From an uncultured Clostridia bacterium (GTDB lineage Bacteria > Bacillota > Clostridia > Christensenellales > UBA1242): a DNA stretch of 42,268 nt. The stretch covers positions 1 to 42,268 of the forward strand of contig CALWEA010000010.1 in assembly GCA_944376905.1 (NCBI GenBank), read 5' to 3'. Below the pieces are notes generated by a model. The model saw only the letters and a program-made list of their open reading frames with translations. It was not told the DNA's origin and ran no database searches. The position numbers were made by a program, and so were the translations under genes. Shown here one piece after another: positions 1 to 7,831 of this stretch. The first letter of the stretch is position 1. Each line of letters starts with the position of its first letter.

Positions 1-50
1 GTTTTATTATGGTTATTAAAAATAATATATGAATTTGTATTATTTATAAA

Positions 51-59
51 TGATATAAT
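51..59 (+). promoter_or_regulatory. Extended -10 promoter of the DUF6273 gene
   Basis: TGATATAAT matches the extended -10 consensus TGnTATAAT. No convincing -35 hexamer lies 16-18 bases upstream, which extended -10 promoters tolerate. Transcription would start near 66, leaving a leader of about 56 nt before the ATG at 122. Confidence 0.45.
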
Positions 60-121
60 TTAAAATTTTGTTTAAAATTTTTGATTTATATAAAATGATA
101 AATATTAAAAGGAGTTTTTTT

Positions 122-1708
122 ATGGAAAAATCAAAGAAAAAAATAATATTTTTAACAACAAGTTTTATTTTAACAATTTGCTTAATGGGTTTTATGGGAG
201 TTTACGCTTTAACCACATTAAAGAATTCAATGTTTAATGTTGGTATAACATACCAACCGGAATATTTAGTTAAAGTTGAAATGGGTATAGACGGAGCAAA
301 TGGCGGAACAGATAATCAAACAATTGAAGAGAATGAATATGTTGAAATTTATAACAGTTTAAACCCTGTTTCAAATGGAATGTATATTCAAAGTATTTCT
401 AGTAATACAATAAGATTAGAGGCAAATAGTTTAACGCCAGATTCAAAAGGTTTAGTTTATTTTAAATTTTATATTTTAAGTGGTGAAACAAAAGATATTT
501 TTGCAAGCGTTAATTGTGGGGAAACAACAGAAACAACGCCAACATTAACAACAGATGCGACTCAATTATCTATACAAACTGGCGTTACAGCCGATAACCC
601 TGCTCTTTTAGGAGCATTAAAGATTAATATTAAATTTGAAGAAGAAATTCTATATACTGTTCACCAATATGACAGCGAAACAAGTCCAGTTTATGATAAT
701 GATGACCCAACAGACCGCTATGTTCATTATATAGAAATGGGAGAATATCCACAAACATATTATGGAACATCATTGCCAGCAGAAAGTGAATATAAAATAA
801 CTGCTGATTATTATTATAATTCTAATTCAAGTGGTTCAATTATTAAATCTACTTTATATGAAGATAAAACAACAGGACAAAAATTTGCTAAACAAGGAAC
901 ATATTTTTATAATGTTGAGCCAGTACGTTGGATAGTTCTTGGGGTTAGCGACGGCAATCCTAAAAGCGATGGTAAGCATATTCTTTTTACTAGCGGAAAT
1001 ACAGACAACTGGCGATATAATGAAGCAACAAAAAAATTTCAAATAAAAAATGACAATGAATGGAAAGATGCAACTGAAGTTTTATTACTAAGCGAATTTT
1101 GTTTTGCTCAATTTGCTTTTGATGAAAACGATACCACATCACGTTTTAGTCAATCTTCGTTAAATACTTATCTTAACACAACAATATTTAATTCAATGTT
1201 TAATGCTAACGAACGAAATAAAATAGTTCCCAAAACAATGTATCAAACAACTTACAATCGTGATGCAGAAATAAATAGCAATAGTGAATATAATTTATTT
1301 TTATTGGGTTCTAACTTTTATCCAGATGAGGTTAATTCTTCAATTTGTTTTAGTAAAATTTTAAATAAAAGCAACGATTTATTAGAAAGTCAAATTTATG
1401 CTCCAGAGCAAGGAATAAACATTTACAACTTGGCAGATTCCTATAATATTAAATCTTATTTTACCCCTATTTATACAAAAAGTTCGAGTCAAACTAATTT
1501 AATAGCAAAACAAACTGCATTTTGCGCAAGTCAAACTCAAACTTCAGTTAATGATTATATAAATGCAGATTGGTGGTTGCGTACTGGTGTAAGTATGATT
1601 GTTGGTTTTTTAAATGGTATATATATAACGAATTCTGGTGGCATGTCTAGAGATGCGGTGACAAGTTTGCAATGTCTTCGTCCTGCAATGGTTTTGAACG
1701 TTGCATAA
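122..1708 (+). CDS. Membrane-anchored surface protein with C-terminal DUF6273 domain
   Basis: The protein is 528 aa. I chose the ATG at 122 because AAAGGAG lies just upstream; an in-frame ATG 18 codons earlier has no such site and would put extra residues before the signal-like segment. Lysines at the N-terminus precede a hydrophobic helix at about residues 8-30, so this is a signal anchor or signal peptide. Residues 35-185 form a Thr/Ser/Asn-rich extracellular region. From about residue 205 to the end the sequence has DUF6273 hallmarks: an MGEYPQTYYG segment, EPVRWIVL, a serine/asparagine-rich YLN stretch, and a C-terminal WWLRT followed by LRPAMVLNV. DUF6273 is a common domain of secreted proteins in gut Firmicutes with no defined biochemical role. 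No catalytic motif or cell-wall anchor is visible. Surface exposure is inferred from the N-terminus. A hairpin terminator follows at 1870. Confidence 0.75.
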   Translation: MEKSKKKIIFLTTSFILTICLMGFMGVYALTTLKNSMFNVGITYQPEYLVKVEMGIDGANGGTDNQTIEENEYVEIYNSLNPVSNGMYIQSISSNTIRLEANSLTPDSKGLVYFKFYILSGETKDIFASVNCGETTETTPTLTTDATQLSIQTGVTADNPALLGALKINIKFEEEILYTVHQYDSETSPVYDNDDPTDRYVHYIEMGEYPQTYYGTSLPAESEYKITADYYYNSNSSGSIIKSTLYEDKTTGQKFAKQGTYFYNVEPVRWIVLGVSDGNPKSDGKHILFTSGNTDNWRYNEATKKFQIKNDNEWKDATEVLLLSEFCFAQFAFDENDTTSRFSQSSLNTYLNTTIFNSMFNANERNKIVPKTMYQTTYNRDAEINSNSEYNLFLLGSNFYPDEVNSSICFSKILNKSNDLLESQIYAPEQGINIYNLADSYNIKSYFTPIYTKSSSQTNLIAKQTAFCASQTQTSVNDYINADWWLRTGVSMIVGFLNGIYITNSGGMSRDAVTSLQCLRPAMVLNVA

Positions 1709-1869
1709 TTTTTTGTTTTCTTCTTTTATTTTTGTTTTATGATTTATTTTTGTTTTTTTATTTAAGATGTTATTCTATTTTTAATTTATTATATTAAAAA
1801 ACAACTTTTTTAAATTAATCATTAATTTTATAAGCCAAATAAATTATTTTTATTATTTATAAATTGATT

Positions 1870-1903
1870 ATATGTCAAGCAAATCGCTTGACATATTTTT
1901 TTT
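1870..1903 (+). terminator. Strong intrinsic terminator after the DUF6273 gene
   Basis: Arms 1871-1880 (TATGTCAAGC) and 1886-1895 are a perfect 10-bp inverted repeat, extended by one A-T pair, with a 5-nt loop and a run of eight T. It lies about 160 bp past the stop codon. Its right arm contains the -35 box of the next promoter. Confidence 0.9.
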
Positions 1904-1916
1904 GCAAAAGTATAAT
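1888..1916 (+). promoter_or_regulatory. Consensus promoter for the htrA-like/mreB unit, overlapping a terminator
   Basis: TTGACA at 1888-1893 and TATAAT at 1911-1916 are both perfect hexamers, separated by exactly 17 nt. The -35 lies in the right arm of the terminator and the spacer contains its T-tract. The start site would be near 1923, giving a leader of about 220 nt to the ATG at 2145. The rest of the 1709-2144 gap is T-rich and shows nothing else I can name. Confidence 0.75.
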
Positions 1917-2144
1917 ATTATATATAGTAATTAAGATTATAATTTACTTTACTGATAATTTTTATTGTTGGAATACTTAAAATTTGCGTGGTTACTATTA
2001 TTAAATATTGACTATAATTAAAAATTTATTTCAAACATAATTTTTTTATTTTTCTTTATATTTTAATTTAACATTAAATTAACTTTTTTATATTAAATTT
2101 TTAAAGTCAAATAATCTTATTTTTATTTAAGGGGTTCTTATAAA

Positions 2145-3326
2145 ATGAAAAAACTAGTTAAAATTTTAATTTGTTTTTCTTTATGTTTTTGCTTTTTCCT
2201 TACATCAGGTTGTTTAGACAATCCTTCTTCAACAATTTCAAATCCAACAGATAATTCAGGCTCCAATCAATTTAACAATGAAGTTACTCACACTACTCCA
2301 ATAAAAGTTTCAAGTTCAACTCCAAGATCTGAAATAGTTGAAGATTATTTATCTGCTGTTGCAACTATCTACTACACTTACACTAATAACAACACAACAA
2401 GTTCTATTTACAGTGGCAGTGGCGTTGCCGTTTATGCTGGTGGATACATTGCAACCAATTGGCATGTTATATCCGAAGTTGTTGTTGGTTCTTCTGGTTA
2501 TGGGCTACAAGTTGAAATACTCTTAGACGGAGAATATCAAAAATTTAATGCTAAACTTTTATGGGAAAATGTTAACTTTGACCTTGCTATTTTAAGATGT
2601 GATTATCACAATATACCATATGTTAAAATGCAAGACCGTTGGATTAACAGTGATAATCGTCTTAAAATTACCGAAGAGGTTTGGACTTTAGGAACACCTT
2701 ATGATGAATCTCTTTTTGGTTCTTACAGTTCTGGATATATTTCAAGCAATCAAGAACGAGTTTCAATTGCTTCTCAGCGTGTTTATGAAAGTTTAATTCA
2801 ACATTCTGCGCCTATCTCTAATGGAAGTAGCGGAAGCGGTCTTTTCGACTCTGCTGGTAATCTTGTTGCTTTAAATACTCTTGGTATTAACAGTTCAAGT
2901 TCTAATTCTGCAAATAGTTTATTTTTTGCAACACCTATCTATCCAATACAAAATATAATCAGTCAAATAGTTCAACTCGAAGAAGATAATAATCCTAACA
3001 CTAATTATTCTTTCCCTTTAATTGGTGTTACTGGTTATGATTCTTATATGGCTGAATATTACAGTGATTTAGGAGATTTTTCTGATAAAGGGGTTTATGT
3101 TGGGGAAATTTCCAATCCTGGAACTGCTATTGGAAAATTAGAAGTTGGAGATGTTATAATTGGAATTTGTGGCAAAGATTCAAATTTAGATAGTGAAGAT
3201 TACTTTCAAATTGATAAAAGAAATGACCTCCTTTATGCTCTTTCTCAATACAAATCAGGCGATGAAATAAAAGTTTTTTATAAACGAGGTAATGTTAGTA
3301 ATTTTGTTAATATTGTTCTTGGCTAA
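2145..3326 (+). CDS. HtrA/DegP-like trypsin-fold serine protease, lipoprotein, with PDZ domain
   Basis: The protein is 393 aa. A lipoprotein signal peptide ends in the lipobox LTSGC with the lipidated Cys at 23, so it sits on the outer face of the membrane. After a Ser/Thr/Asn-rich linker (24-65) comes a trypsin-like domain with a complete triad: His107 in TNWHVI, Asp146 in NFDLAI, and Ser229 in the NGSSGSG motif that corresponds to GNSGGP of HtrA. The last 100 residues, including GVYVGEISNPGTAI and LEVGDVIIGI, form a PDZ domain. Domain order matches HtrA/DegS, where PDZ controls access to misfolded envelope proteins; lipid anchoring in place of a transmembrane anchor is less usual. The start is preceded by AAGGGG. 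Only 36 nt separate it from the mreB-like ATG, so the two are probably co-transcribed and act at the envelope. Confidence 0.85.
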   Translation: MKKLVKILICFSLCFCFFLTSGCLDNPSSTISNPTDNSGSNQFNNEVTHTTPIKVSSSTPRSEIVEDYLSAVATIYYTYTNNNTTSSIYSGSGVAVYAGGYIATNWHVISEVVVGSSGYGLQVEILLDGEYQKFNAKLLWENVNFDLAILRCDYHNIPYVKMQDRWINSDNRLKITEEVWTLGTPYDESLFGSYSSGYISSNQERVSIASQRVYESLIQHSAPISNGSSGSGLFDSAGNLVALNTLGINSSSSNSANSLFFATPIYPIQNIISQIVQLEEDNNPNTNYSFPLIGVTGYDSYMAEYYSDLGDFSDKGVYVGEISNPGTAIGKLEVGDVIIGICGKDSNLDSEDYFQIDKRNDLLYALSQYKSGDEIKVFYKRGNVSNFVNIVLG

Positions 3327-3362
3327 TTAATTTTATTATCACATTTGTTAAGGATAAAAATT

Positions 3363-4328
3363 ATGAATAAAATTCGTATTTCTATGGATATTGGTGGTAG
3401 CAACACTTCAATTTTTTTAAAAGGACAAGGTGTTGTTTTTAAAGAACCAACTCTTATTTCTGTTAAAAAATATAATAAAAAATATAAACTTTTAAGTTTT
3501 GGTATTAATTGTCAACAAAATTTTGGAAAAGAAAATGAAAATATTTTGACTTTTAGTCCAGTGAGTGAAGGAATTGTTAAGAGTGCTGATTATTTAACAT
3601 TGTATTTAAAATATGCTTTAACTAAAATTATTAAAAATATTGCTTTTTCAAAAATTGATTGTTTATTGTCAATTCCATGTGCAATTTCCAACTCAGAAGC
3701 ATCTCAATACAAACTTGCACTTCAAAATTGTGGGGTTAAAAATATAGAGTTAATTCGTTCCCCTATTTGTTCTTTCTTATCTGAAGAAAAAACATCAAAC
3801 ACTCCAAGTCATCTTATGATTATTGATATAGGTGGTTCAAAAACTGATGTTGCTATTGTCAACACTAACAATATAGTTAAAGGTGCAACTTTGGGGTTTG
3901 GAGGTAAAGCAATAGACAACTCTATAAAAACAATGATTGAAAATGAATTTAATCTCATTATAACAAATTTTGAAGCAGAAAAATTGAAAAATCAAATAGG
4001 AAGTTTGCTCCCAAATGATATGATGAGTTTTGATGTTACTGGTTTAGATAAAATTGACTTAATAAATAGAAGTATTCCCATTTATTCCAAACAATTATAT
4101 CCAATATTAAACACTTATTTTCTAGAAATTTTAAAAGTTGTTAAAGCAACATTAATCCATGTTAATGAAGAAATACAACAACAAATTCTTTATAATGGTA
4201 TTGTTTTAACAGGTGGTGTTTGTGCTTTAACTGGAATTTGTGATTACATTAAAAATCAAATTGGAATCAAAGCCAAACTTCACTCACATTTTGAAAATAG
4301 TGTTATTTTAGGCTTAGGTAAATTATGA
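3363..4328 (+). CDS. Divergent MreB-family bacterial actin
   Basis: The protein is 321 aa, slightly shorter than typical MreB. I chose the ATG at 3363 because AAGGA lies 8 nt upstream; a TTG six codons earlier overlaps that site. Actin-fold ATPase landmarks are in order: phosphate-1 MDIGGSNTSIFLKGQG at the N-terminus, the connect-1 region (LLSIPCAISNSE), phosphate-2 IIDIGGSKTDVAIV near 155, and the adenosine segment LTGGVCALTG near 285. The layout matches MreB/Mbl (DLGTANT, DIGGGTTD, LTGGGALL) rather than FtsA or DnaK, but residues differ enough that nucleotide handling may be altered. MreB forms membrane filaments that guide cell-wall elongation. Neighbouring minD and minE fit a cell-shape and division locus, yet mreC, mreD and minC are absent here. 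The gene ends in TGA, showing that TGA is a stop in this organism. Confidence 0.8.
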   Translation: MNKIRISMDIGGSNTSIFLKGQGVVFKEPTLISVKKYNKKYKLLSFGINCQQNFGKENENILTFSPVSEGIVKSADYLTLYLKYALTKIIKNIAFSKIDCLLSIPCAISNSEASQYKLALQNCGVKNIELIRSPICSFLSEEKTSNTPSHLMIIDIGGSKTDVAIVNTNNIVKGATLGFGGKAIDNSIKTMIENEFNLIITNFEAEKLKNQIGSLLPNDMMSFDVTGLDKIDLINRSIPIYSKQLYPILNTYFLEILKVVKATLIHVNEEIQQQILYNGIVLTGGVCALTGICDYIKNQIGIKAKLHSHFENSVILGLGKL

Positions 4329-4448
4329 TATTTTAAACAATTAAATAAAATTAAAATTCTTTATCTAACTAATATTTAAATTAACCAAATCAAATTTAGT
4401 TGAAAGTATTGAAAAGAATTTATTTAAATCATCAAAACAAAACAAACA

Positions 4449-4487
4449 AAAACAAAAAGAAACATTTTTTTCTTTTTGTTTTTTCTT
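4449..4487 (+). terminator. A/T-only terminator after the mreB-like gene
   Basis: Arms 4449-4462 (AAAACAAAAAGAAA) and 4469-4482 form a perfect 14-bp inverted repeat with a 6-nt loop, followed by T-rich sequence. The stem has only two G-C pairs, so strength relies on length. It separates the htrA-mreB unit from minD. Confidence 0.7.
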
Positions 4488-4556
4488 TTATATCATTTAA
4501 AATATACTTATAAATTAAAAAAATTATATTATAAAATAATAAGTTTAGGAGCAATT

Positions 4557-5348
4557 ATGGCAAGAAAAATTGTTGTAACAAGTGGTAAAGGTGGAGTTGG
4601 AAAAACAACTATTTGTGCCAATTTAGGAGCAAAACTTGCAGGTTTAGGATTTAGAGTTGCTCTTTTAGACGCCGATATTGGATTAAATAATCTTGATGTT
4701 GTTATGGGAATTGAAAATAAAATTGTTTACGACATTGCTGATGTTATTAATGGAAAATGTAGAATTAAGCAAGCGTTAATACAAGATGAAAGATTTCCAA
4801 CTCTTTATGTTATGCCTTCTGCACAACTAGAAATAAAATCTTCTTTATCTGGTGAACAAGTTAAATTAGTTGTTGATATGCTCTCCCCCAATTTCGATTA
4901 CATTCTTATTGATTGTCCTGCTGGCGTTGATAACGGCTTTCACAGAGCAGTTTTTAGTGCTAATGAAGCCTTGGTAGTTGTAACCCCACATATATCCAGT
5001 ATTAGAGATGCAGATAAAGTTTTATCCATTTTATCCAACTACAATCTGCATAGCAAAAGTTTAATAATTAATAGAGTTCGAGGAGATATGCTTTTAAGTG
5101 GCGAAATTATATCAATAGAAAAAATTATTGAATTGCTTAATATCCCTATAATGGGCGTTATTCCCGATGATGATGCTATTTCAACATTATCTTCTTTGGG
5201 GGCGTTTGCTTATGGAACAACTGGTGCAAAAGCATTTAGTATTTTGGCGGAAAATGTACATAATGGTTCAAAAAAAATTTATGATTGCACTTATAGATAC
5301 AGAGGTTTTATGGGTGTTATTAGAAGAAATATAAAAAGAAAAGTTTAA
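4557..5348 (+). CDS. minD: Septum-site determining ATPase MinD
   Basis: The protein is 263 aa. I chose the ATG at 4557 because AGGAG lies 5 nt upstream; the open frame extends upstream only through the preceding terminator. The deviant Walker A of the ParA/MinD family, KGGVGKT, is at residues 11-17 with both signature lysines (K11, K16). DADIGLNNLD and the Walker B-like ILIDCPAG follow. The C-terminus YRYRGFMGVIRRNIKRKV looks like the amphipathic membrane-targeting helix of MinD. MinD binds the membrane as an ATP dimer, recruits the FtsZ inhibitor MinC and is released by MinE. minE follows 15 nt downstream; minC is not in the window. Confidence 0.96.
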   Translation: MARKIVVTSGKGGVGKTTICANLGAKLAGLGFRVALLDADIGLNNLDVVMGIENKIVYDIADVINGKCRIKQALIQDERFPTLYVMPSAQLEIKSSLSGEQVKLVVDMLSPNFDYILIDCPAGVDNGFHRAVFSANEALVVVTPHISSIRDADKVLSILSNYNLHSKSLIINRVRGDMLLSGEIISIEKIIELLNIPIMGVIPDDDAISTLSSLGAFAYGTTGAKAFSILAENVHNGSKKIYDCTYRYRGFMGVIRRNIKRKV

Positions 5349-5362
5349 AAGGAGTTAAAGAA

Positions 5363-5599
5363 ATGAATTTTAATGTTGCAGAAATTGGTGCAAATCGCTT
5401 AGAAAAAGTTTTATTAAAAGATAAAAAAGAATATCCACAAAGAATTTGTGGTATTTTAAAAAGTGAAATGAAATTTATACTAGAAAATTATTTGGAATTA
5501 ACAAATTTAAATTTAAATTTGGAAATTGTTGACGGCGAATATGAAATAAAAATCAAAGCAAAAGCAAAACACATTAAATCAATTGGAACACTTCCATAA
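5363..5599 (+). CDS. minE: Cell division topological specificity factor MinE
   Basis: The protein is 78 aa, near the usual 80-90. AAGGAG lies upstream of the ATG. The pattern of an N-terminal segment, ANRLEKVL, a basic stretch, YPQRICGILKSEMKFILENY and DGEYEIKIKAKAK matches the anti-MinCD helix and the beta-rich topological specificity domain of MinE. MinE stimulates MinD ATPase and drives pole-to-pole oscillation. Identity rests on this pattern plus its position directly after minD, since MinE is short and poorly conserved. Confidence 0.88.
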   Translation: MNFNVAEIGANRLEKVLLKDKKEYPQRICGILKSEMKFILENYLELTNLNLNLEIVDGEYEIKIKAKAKHIKSIGTLP

Positions 5600-5654
5600 T
5601 TTTTATTTAAACAATTTTTATTAAAACAAGTTTTAAAATCCTTAATAATAATCA

Positions 5655-5660
5655 TATAAT
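5655..5660 (+). promoter_or_regulatory. -10 box of a probable leaderless promoter for the M50 protease
   Basis: TATAAT lies five bases before the GTG at 5666 and eight before the TTG at 5669. No ribosome binding site is visible between minE and this start. The -35 region (TTTAAA-like near 5632) is weak. Transcription would begin at or beside the start codon. Confidence 0.4.
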
Positions 5661-5665
5661 AAATT

Positions 5666-6508
5666 GTGTTGAAAATTGGTTTACATCCTTTATTTTTTTT
5701 ACTCGGACTTATTTTAATTCTTTTAGGATTTTGTAAGATTTTTTTCATTTATCTTTCAGTTGTCATTCTTCATGAAATGGCACATGCTTTTGTTGCTAAA
5801 AAATTAGGATACAAGTTAGGAAAAATATTTTTACAACCCTTTGGGGCTGGTTTAACTTTAAAACAAAATTTTATAGAAGAAAAAGATGAAATATATGTTG
5901 CTCTTGCTGGTCCTCTTTTAAATTTTTGTTTAGCATTTTTATGTATTGCTTTGTGGTGGATTGAACCTGTTTTATACAATTATACTCAAGAATTTGTATT
6001 TGCTAATATGGTTAATGGTCTTATTAATCTTCTCCCCTGCTACCCTCTTGATGGTGGCAGAATTTTTGTTGCTTTTTTTTCAAAAAAAATAACCAGAAAA
6101 AAAGCATTAAAAATTTGTTTTATTTTTAATTATATTATCTCTATTTTGTTTTGTTTATTGTTTTTTTTAAGTTTAACAAATGAAATCAATATTACTTTTG
6201 CATTAATGGCTATATTTATCTTCTTGGGAACAATTGAGGACAAATTAAGCGGAAATTACAATTTGATTAATATTCCTATAAAGACAAAAAAAGAAATTAA
6301 TAGGTTTATAACTCCATTAAAAACTTTTGCAGTTAATCTCGACACTCCTATTTATAAAATTGCTAAAAATTTAGATAAAAATAAATATAATTTAATATAT
6401 GTTATTCTTCCTAATGGAAATATAAAAATTCTAACTGAGAAAAATTTAGAAAACCTCTTTTTAAAATACAATCCAACAACACCTTTAAATAAAATTTTTT
6501 TTCGTTAA
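5666..6508 (+). CDS. M50 family intramembrane metalloprotease (SpoIVFB/site-2 type) with C-terminal CBS-like domain
   Basis: The protein is 280 aa with several hydrophobic segments. The zinc motif HEMAH is at residues 36-40 inside a membrane helix, and the second motif NLLPCYPLDGG (121-131) supplies the aspartate ligand (D129). This is the M50B arrangement of SpoIVFB, where a C-terminal CBS domain senses nucleotide; residues 205-280 here have that character. SpoIVFB cleaves pro-sigma-K in sporulating Firmicutes, but related proteases act on other membrane substrates. Linkage to minD-minE is typical of spoIVFB in Clostridia. The start is uncertain: GTG at 5666 or TTG at 5669, with no ribosome binding site. 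Whether this organism sporulates cannot be judged here. Confidence 0.85.
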   Translation: MLKIGLHPLFFLLGLILILLGFCKIFFIYLSVVILHEMAHAFVAKKLGYKLGKIFLQPFGAGLTLKQNFIEEKDEIYVALAGPLLNFCLAFLCIALWWIEPVLYNYTQEFVFANMVNGLINLLPCYPLDGGRIFVAFFSKKITRKKALKICFIFNYIISILFCLLFFLSLTNEINITFALMAIFIFLGTIEDKLSGNYNLINIPIKTKKEINRFITPLKTFAVNLDTPIYKIAKNLDKNKYNLIYVILPNGNIKILTEKNLENLFLKYNPTTPLNKIFFR

Positions 6509-6742
6509 TATTAAAAATAAATCTTTAATATTTTTACATTAAACAACCTTCTATTTTTTATCTTTTATAATTCATTAAAATTTGATTTGAATTATAATTA
6601 TTAATTATTTTAAAACATATTTTGACTTTAATTCTATAATAAACAATTAATATATAAATATTTGATTATTTAAATATTTAATTATTTAATCAATAATATT
6701 TATATTAAAAATTATTTAAATTTTAAGTTTAATAAATTGTTT

Positions 6743-6776
6743 AAAACTATTTAGATTAATATCTAAATAGTTTTTT
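6743..6776 (+). terminator. Terminator after the M50 protease gene
   Basis: Arms 6743-6756 and 6761-6774 (core AACTATTTAGAT / ATCTAAATAGTT) form a perfect 14-bp hairpin with a TAAT loop, ending in a run of T to 6776. It is about 235 bp past the stop. The rest of 6509-6742 is A/T-rich with no other recognisable element. The next promoter starts in its T-tract. Confidence 0.85.
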
Positions 6777-6804
6777 GCTTAAAAATTTATAAAATGTTTA
6801 TAAT
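6775..6804 (+). promoter_or_regulatory. Promoter of the PycTM-like gene, leaderless
   Basis: TTGCTT at 6775-6780 and a perfect TATAAT at 6799-6804 are 18 nt apart. The ATG at 6811 lies six bases after the -10, so the transcript should start on or beside the start codon. No purine-rich ribosome binding site precedes it. Confidence 0.65.
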
Positions 6805-6810
6805 AAAACT

Positions 6811-7314
6811 ATGAAACAAACTTTAAAATATATTTATGAAAGATTATTGGATAACACAAAAATTGCTGAAAGTAAATATGCTATAACAATTGCACTAGCA
6901 AGTGGAGTTATAGTATTTGCTAGCACATTTTTATCAAATGAAAAAGTAATAGCCCAAACACTTTCCGCTGTTTGTGTTGTTTTTGCATTAATTTCTGTTT
7001 TATATGGATTTATTGCTTTATCTGCTAAAAGAATTAGAATTCCTAAAAATAAAAAAAACAAAAATGCAAAAAATCTTATGGACTACAAAGATATAATTCA
7101 TTTTGATGAAATCAATTATGTTGAAGAAATAAAAAAAAGATATAATTTTCCTCATGCATACAAACCAGATGAACTTGACTATGATTTGGCAAGACAAGTT
7201 ATATCTTTGGCAAGGGTTGTTAATCTAAAATATTTATATTTTAATTTATCTATTGTATTTTTAATTTTATCTGTTTTAAGTGGCGTTGTTTTAATGATTT
7301 ACTTAGCAACATAA
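6811..7314 (+). CDS. Small two-helix membrane protein resembling Pycsar effectors (PycTM/DUF5706-like)
   Basis: The protein is 167 aa. An N-terminal helix (LLDNTKIAESKYA) runs into a first membrane hairpin at about residues 24-43 and 48-71. A basic cytoplasmic loop with KKNKNAKNLM and the acidic IIHFDEINYVEEI follows, then a helix DLARQVISLARVVNLKYLYF leading into a final membrane segment (about 144-166). This order, and especially the 'LA-Q-I-LA-I---K' helix before the last membrane span, is what I know of the PycTM effector domain, which disrupts the membrane when a cyclic pyrimidine mononucleotide is sensed. The assignment is from pattern memory. No nucleotide cyclase gene is adjacent. It could be a housekeeping relative with the same topology. 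The gene appears leaderless. Confidence 0.55.
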   Translation: MKQTLKYIYERLLDNTKIAESKYAITIALASGVIVFASTFLSNEKVIAQTLSAVCVVFALISVLYGFIALSAKRIRIPKNKKNKNAKNLMDYKDIIHFDEINYVEEIKKRYNFPHAYKPDELDYDLARQVISLARVVNLKYLYFNLSIVFLILSVLSGVVLMIYLAT

Positions 7315-7391
7315 ATAATTTGTTTTTTAATTAAATATAAAAAGCAAAAATAACAATAAATTAATAATAATAATAATTTATTAGGAGTATT

Positions 7392-7739
7392 ATGATTGAA
7401 GATTTTATATTTTGGTTAAAAGGTATTGAAGAAGACACTCCTCTGCCACATGAAATACAACATCTTTATTTTTGTTTGCACACTTCTAACAATTATCTTT
7501 ATATTAGTTTTGGCGGAAATCAATTTGAAGAAAAAATAGTTTTTAATTTTGAATATTATCCTTTAGAAGCTCAATTTTTCAATATTTATTCATACGACAA
7601 AAAATTTAATTTAAAAAAATTAAGGATTCTAATTGAAAAAATAATAGAACTACCTTATTTTCAAACACTATATAAAAACTGTTATATTTATATTTCTTAT
7701 TTTGGCGAAAAGTATAATTTTATCATTGATAAATCATAA
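7392..7739 (+). CDS. Conserved-looking hypothetical protein, 115 aa
   Basis: I do not recognise this family. The protein is small, acidic at its start (IEDFIFWLKGIEEDTPLP) and very rich in Tyr, Phe and Ile, with alternating beta-like segments (YLYISFGGNQF, KIVFNFEYY, YIYISYFGEKYNFI) around a central helix KLRILIEKIIEL. This suggests a small alpha/beta globular domain. There is no signal peptide or membrane helix. AGGAG lies seven nt before the ATG, so the start is secure. It lies 77 nt after the PycTM-like gene on the same strand and could share its transcript, which would make a functional link possible. Confidence 0.6.
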   Translation: MIEDFIFWLKGIEEDTPLPHEIQHLYFCLHTSNNYLYISFGGNQFEEKIVFNFEYYPLEAQFFNIYSYDKKFNLKKLRILIEKIIELPYFQTLYKNCYIYISYFGEKYNFIIDKS

Positions 7740-7792
7740 TATTTTCTACATTTTTTATAAAATTTTTACATTTTTCTTTTAATAATTTAAAA

Positions 7793-7823
7793 TTGCTTGT
7801 ATTTTTTTAAAAAATTTTATAAA
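7793..7823 (+). promoter_or_regulatory. Possible promoter of the DUF4132-like gene, leaderless
   Basis: TTGCTT at 7793-7798 and TATAAA at 7818-7823 are separated by 19 nt, a slightly long spacer. The ATG at 7832 is eight bases after the -10 and has no ribosome binding site. The -35 hexamer is the same TTGCTT as at the PycTM-like gene. Confidence 0.4.
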
Positions 7824-7831
7824 ATACCAAT

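Noticed and set aside
5666..6508. M50 protease as proof that the organism sporulates
   Set aside because: SpoIVFB-type proteases also occur in non-sporulating bacteria, and no other sporulation gene is in the window.
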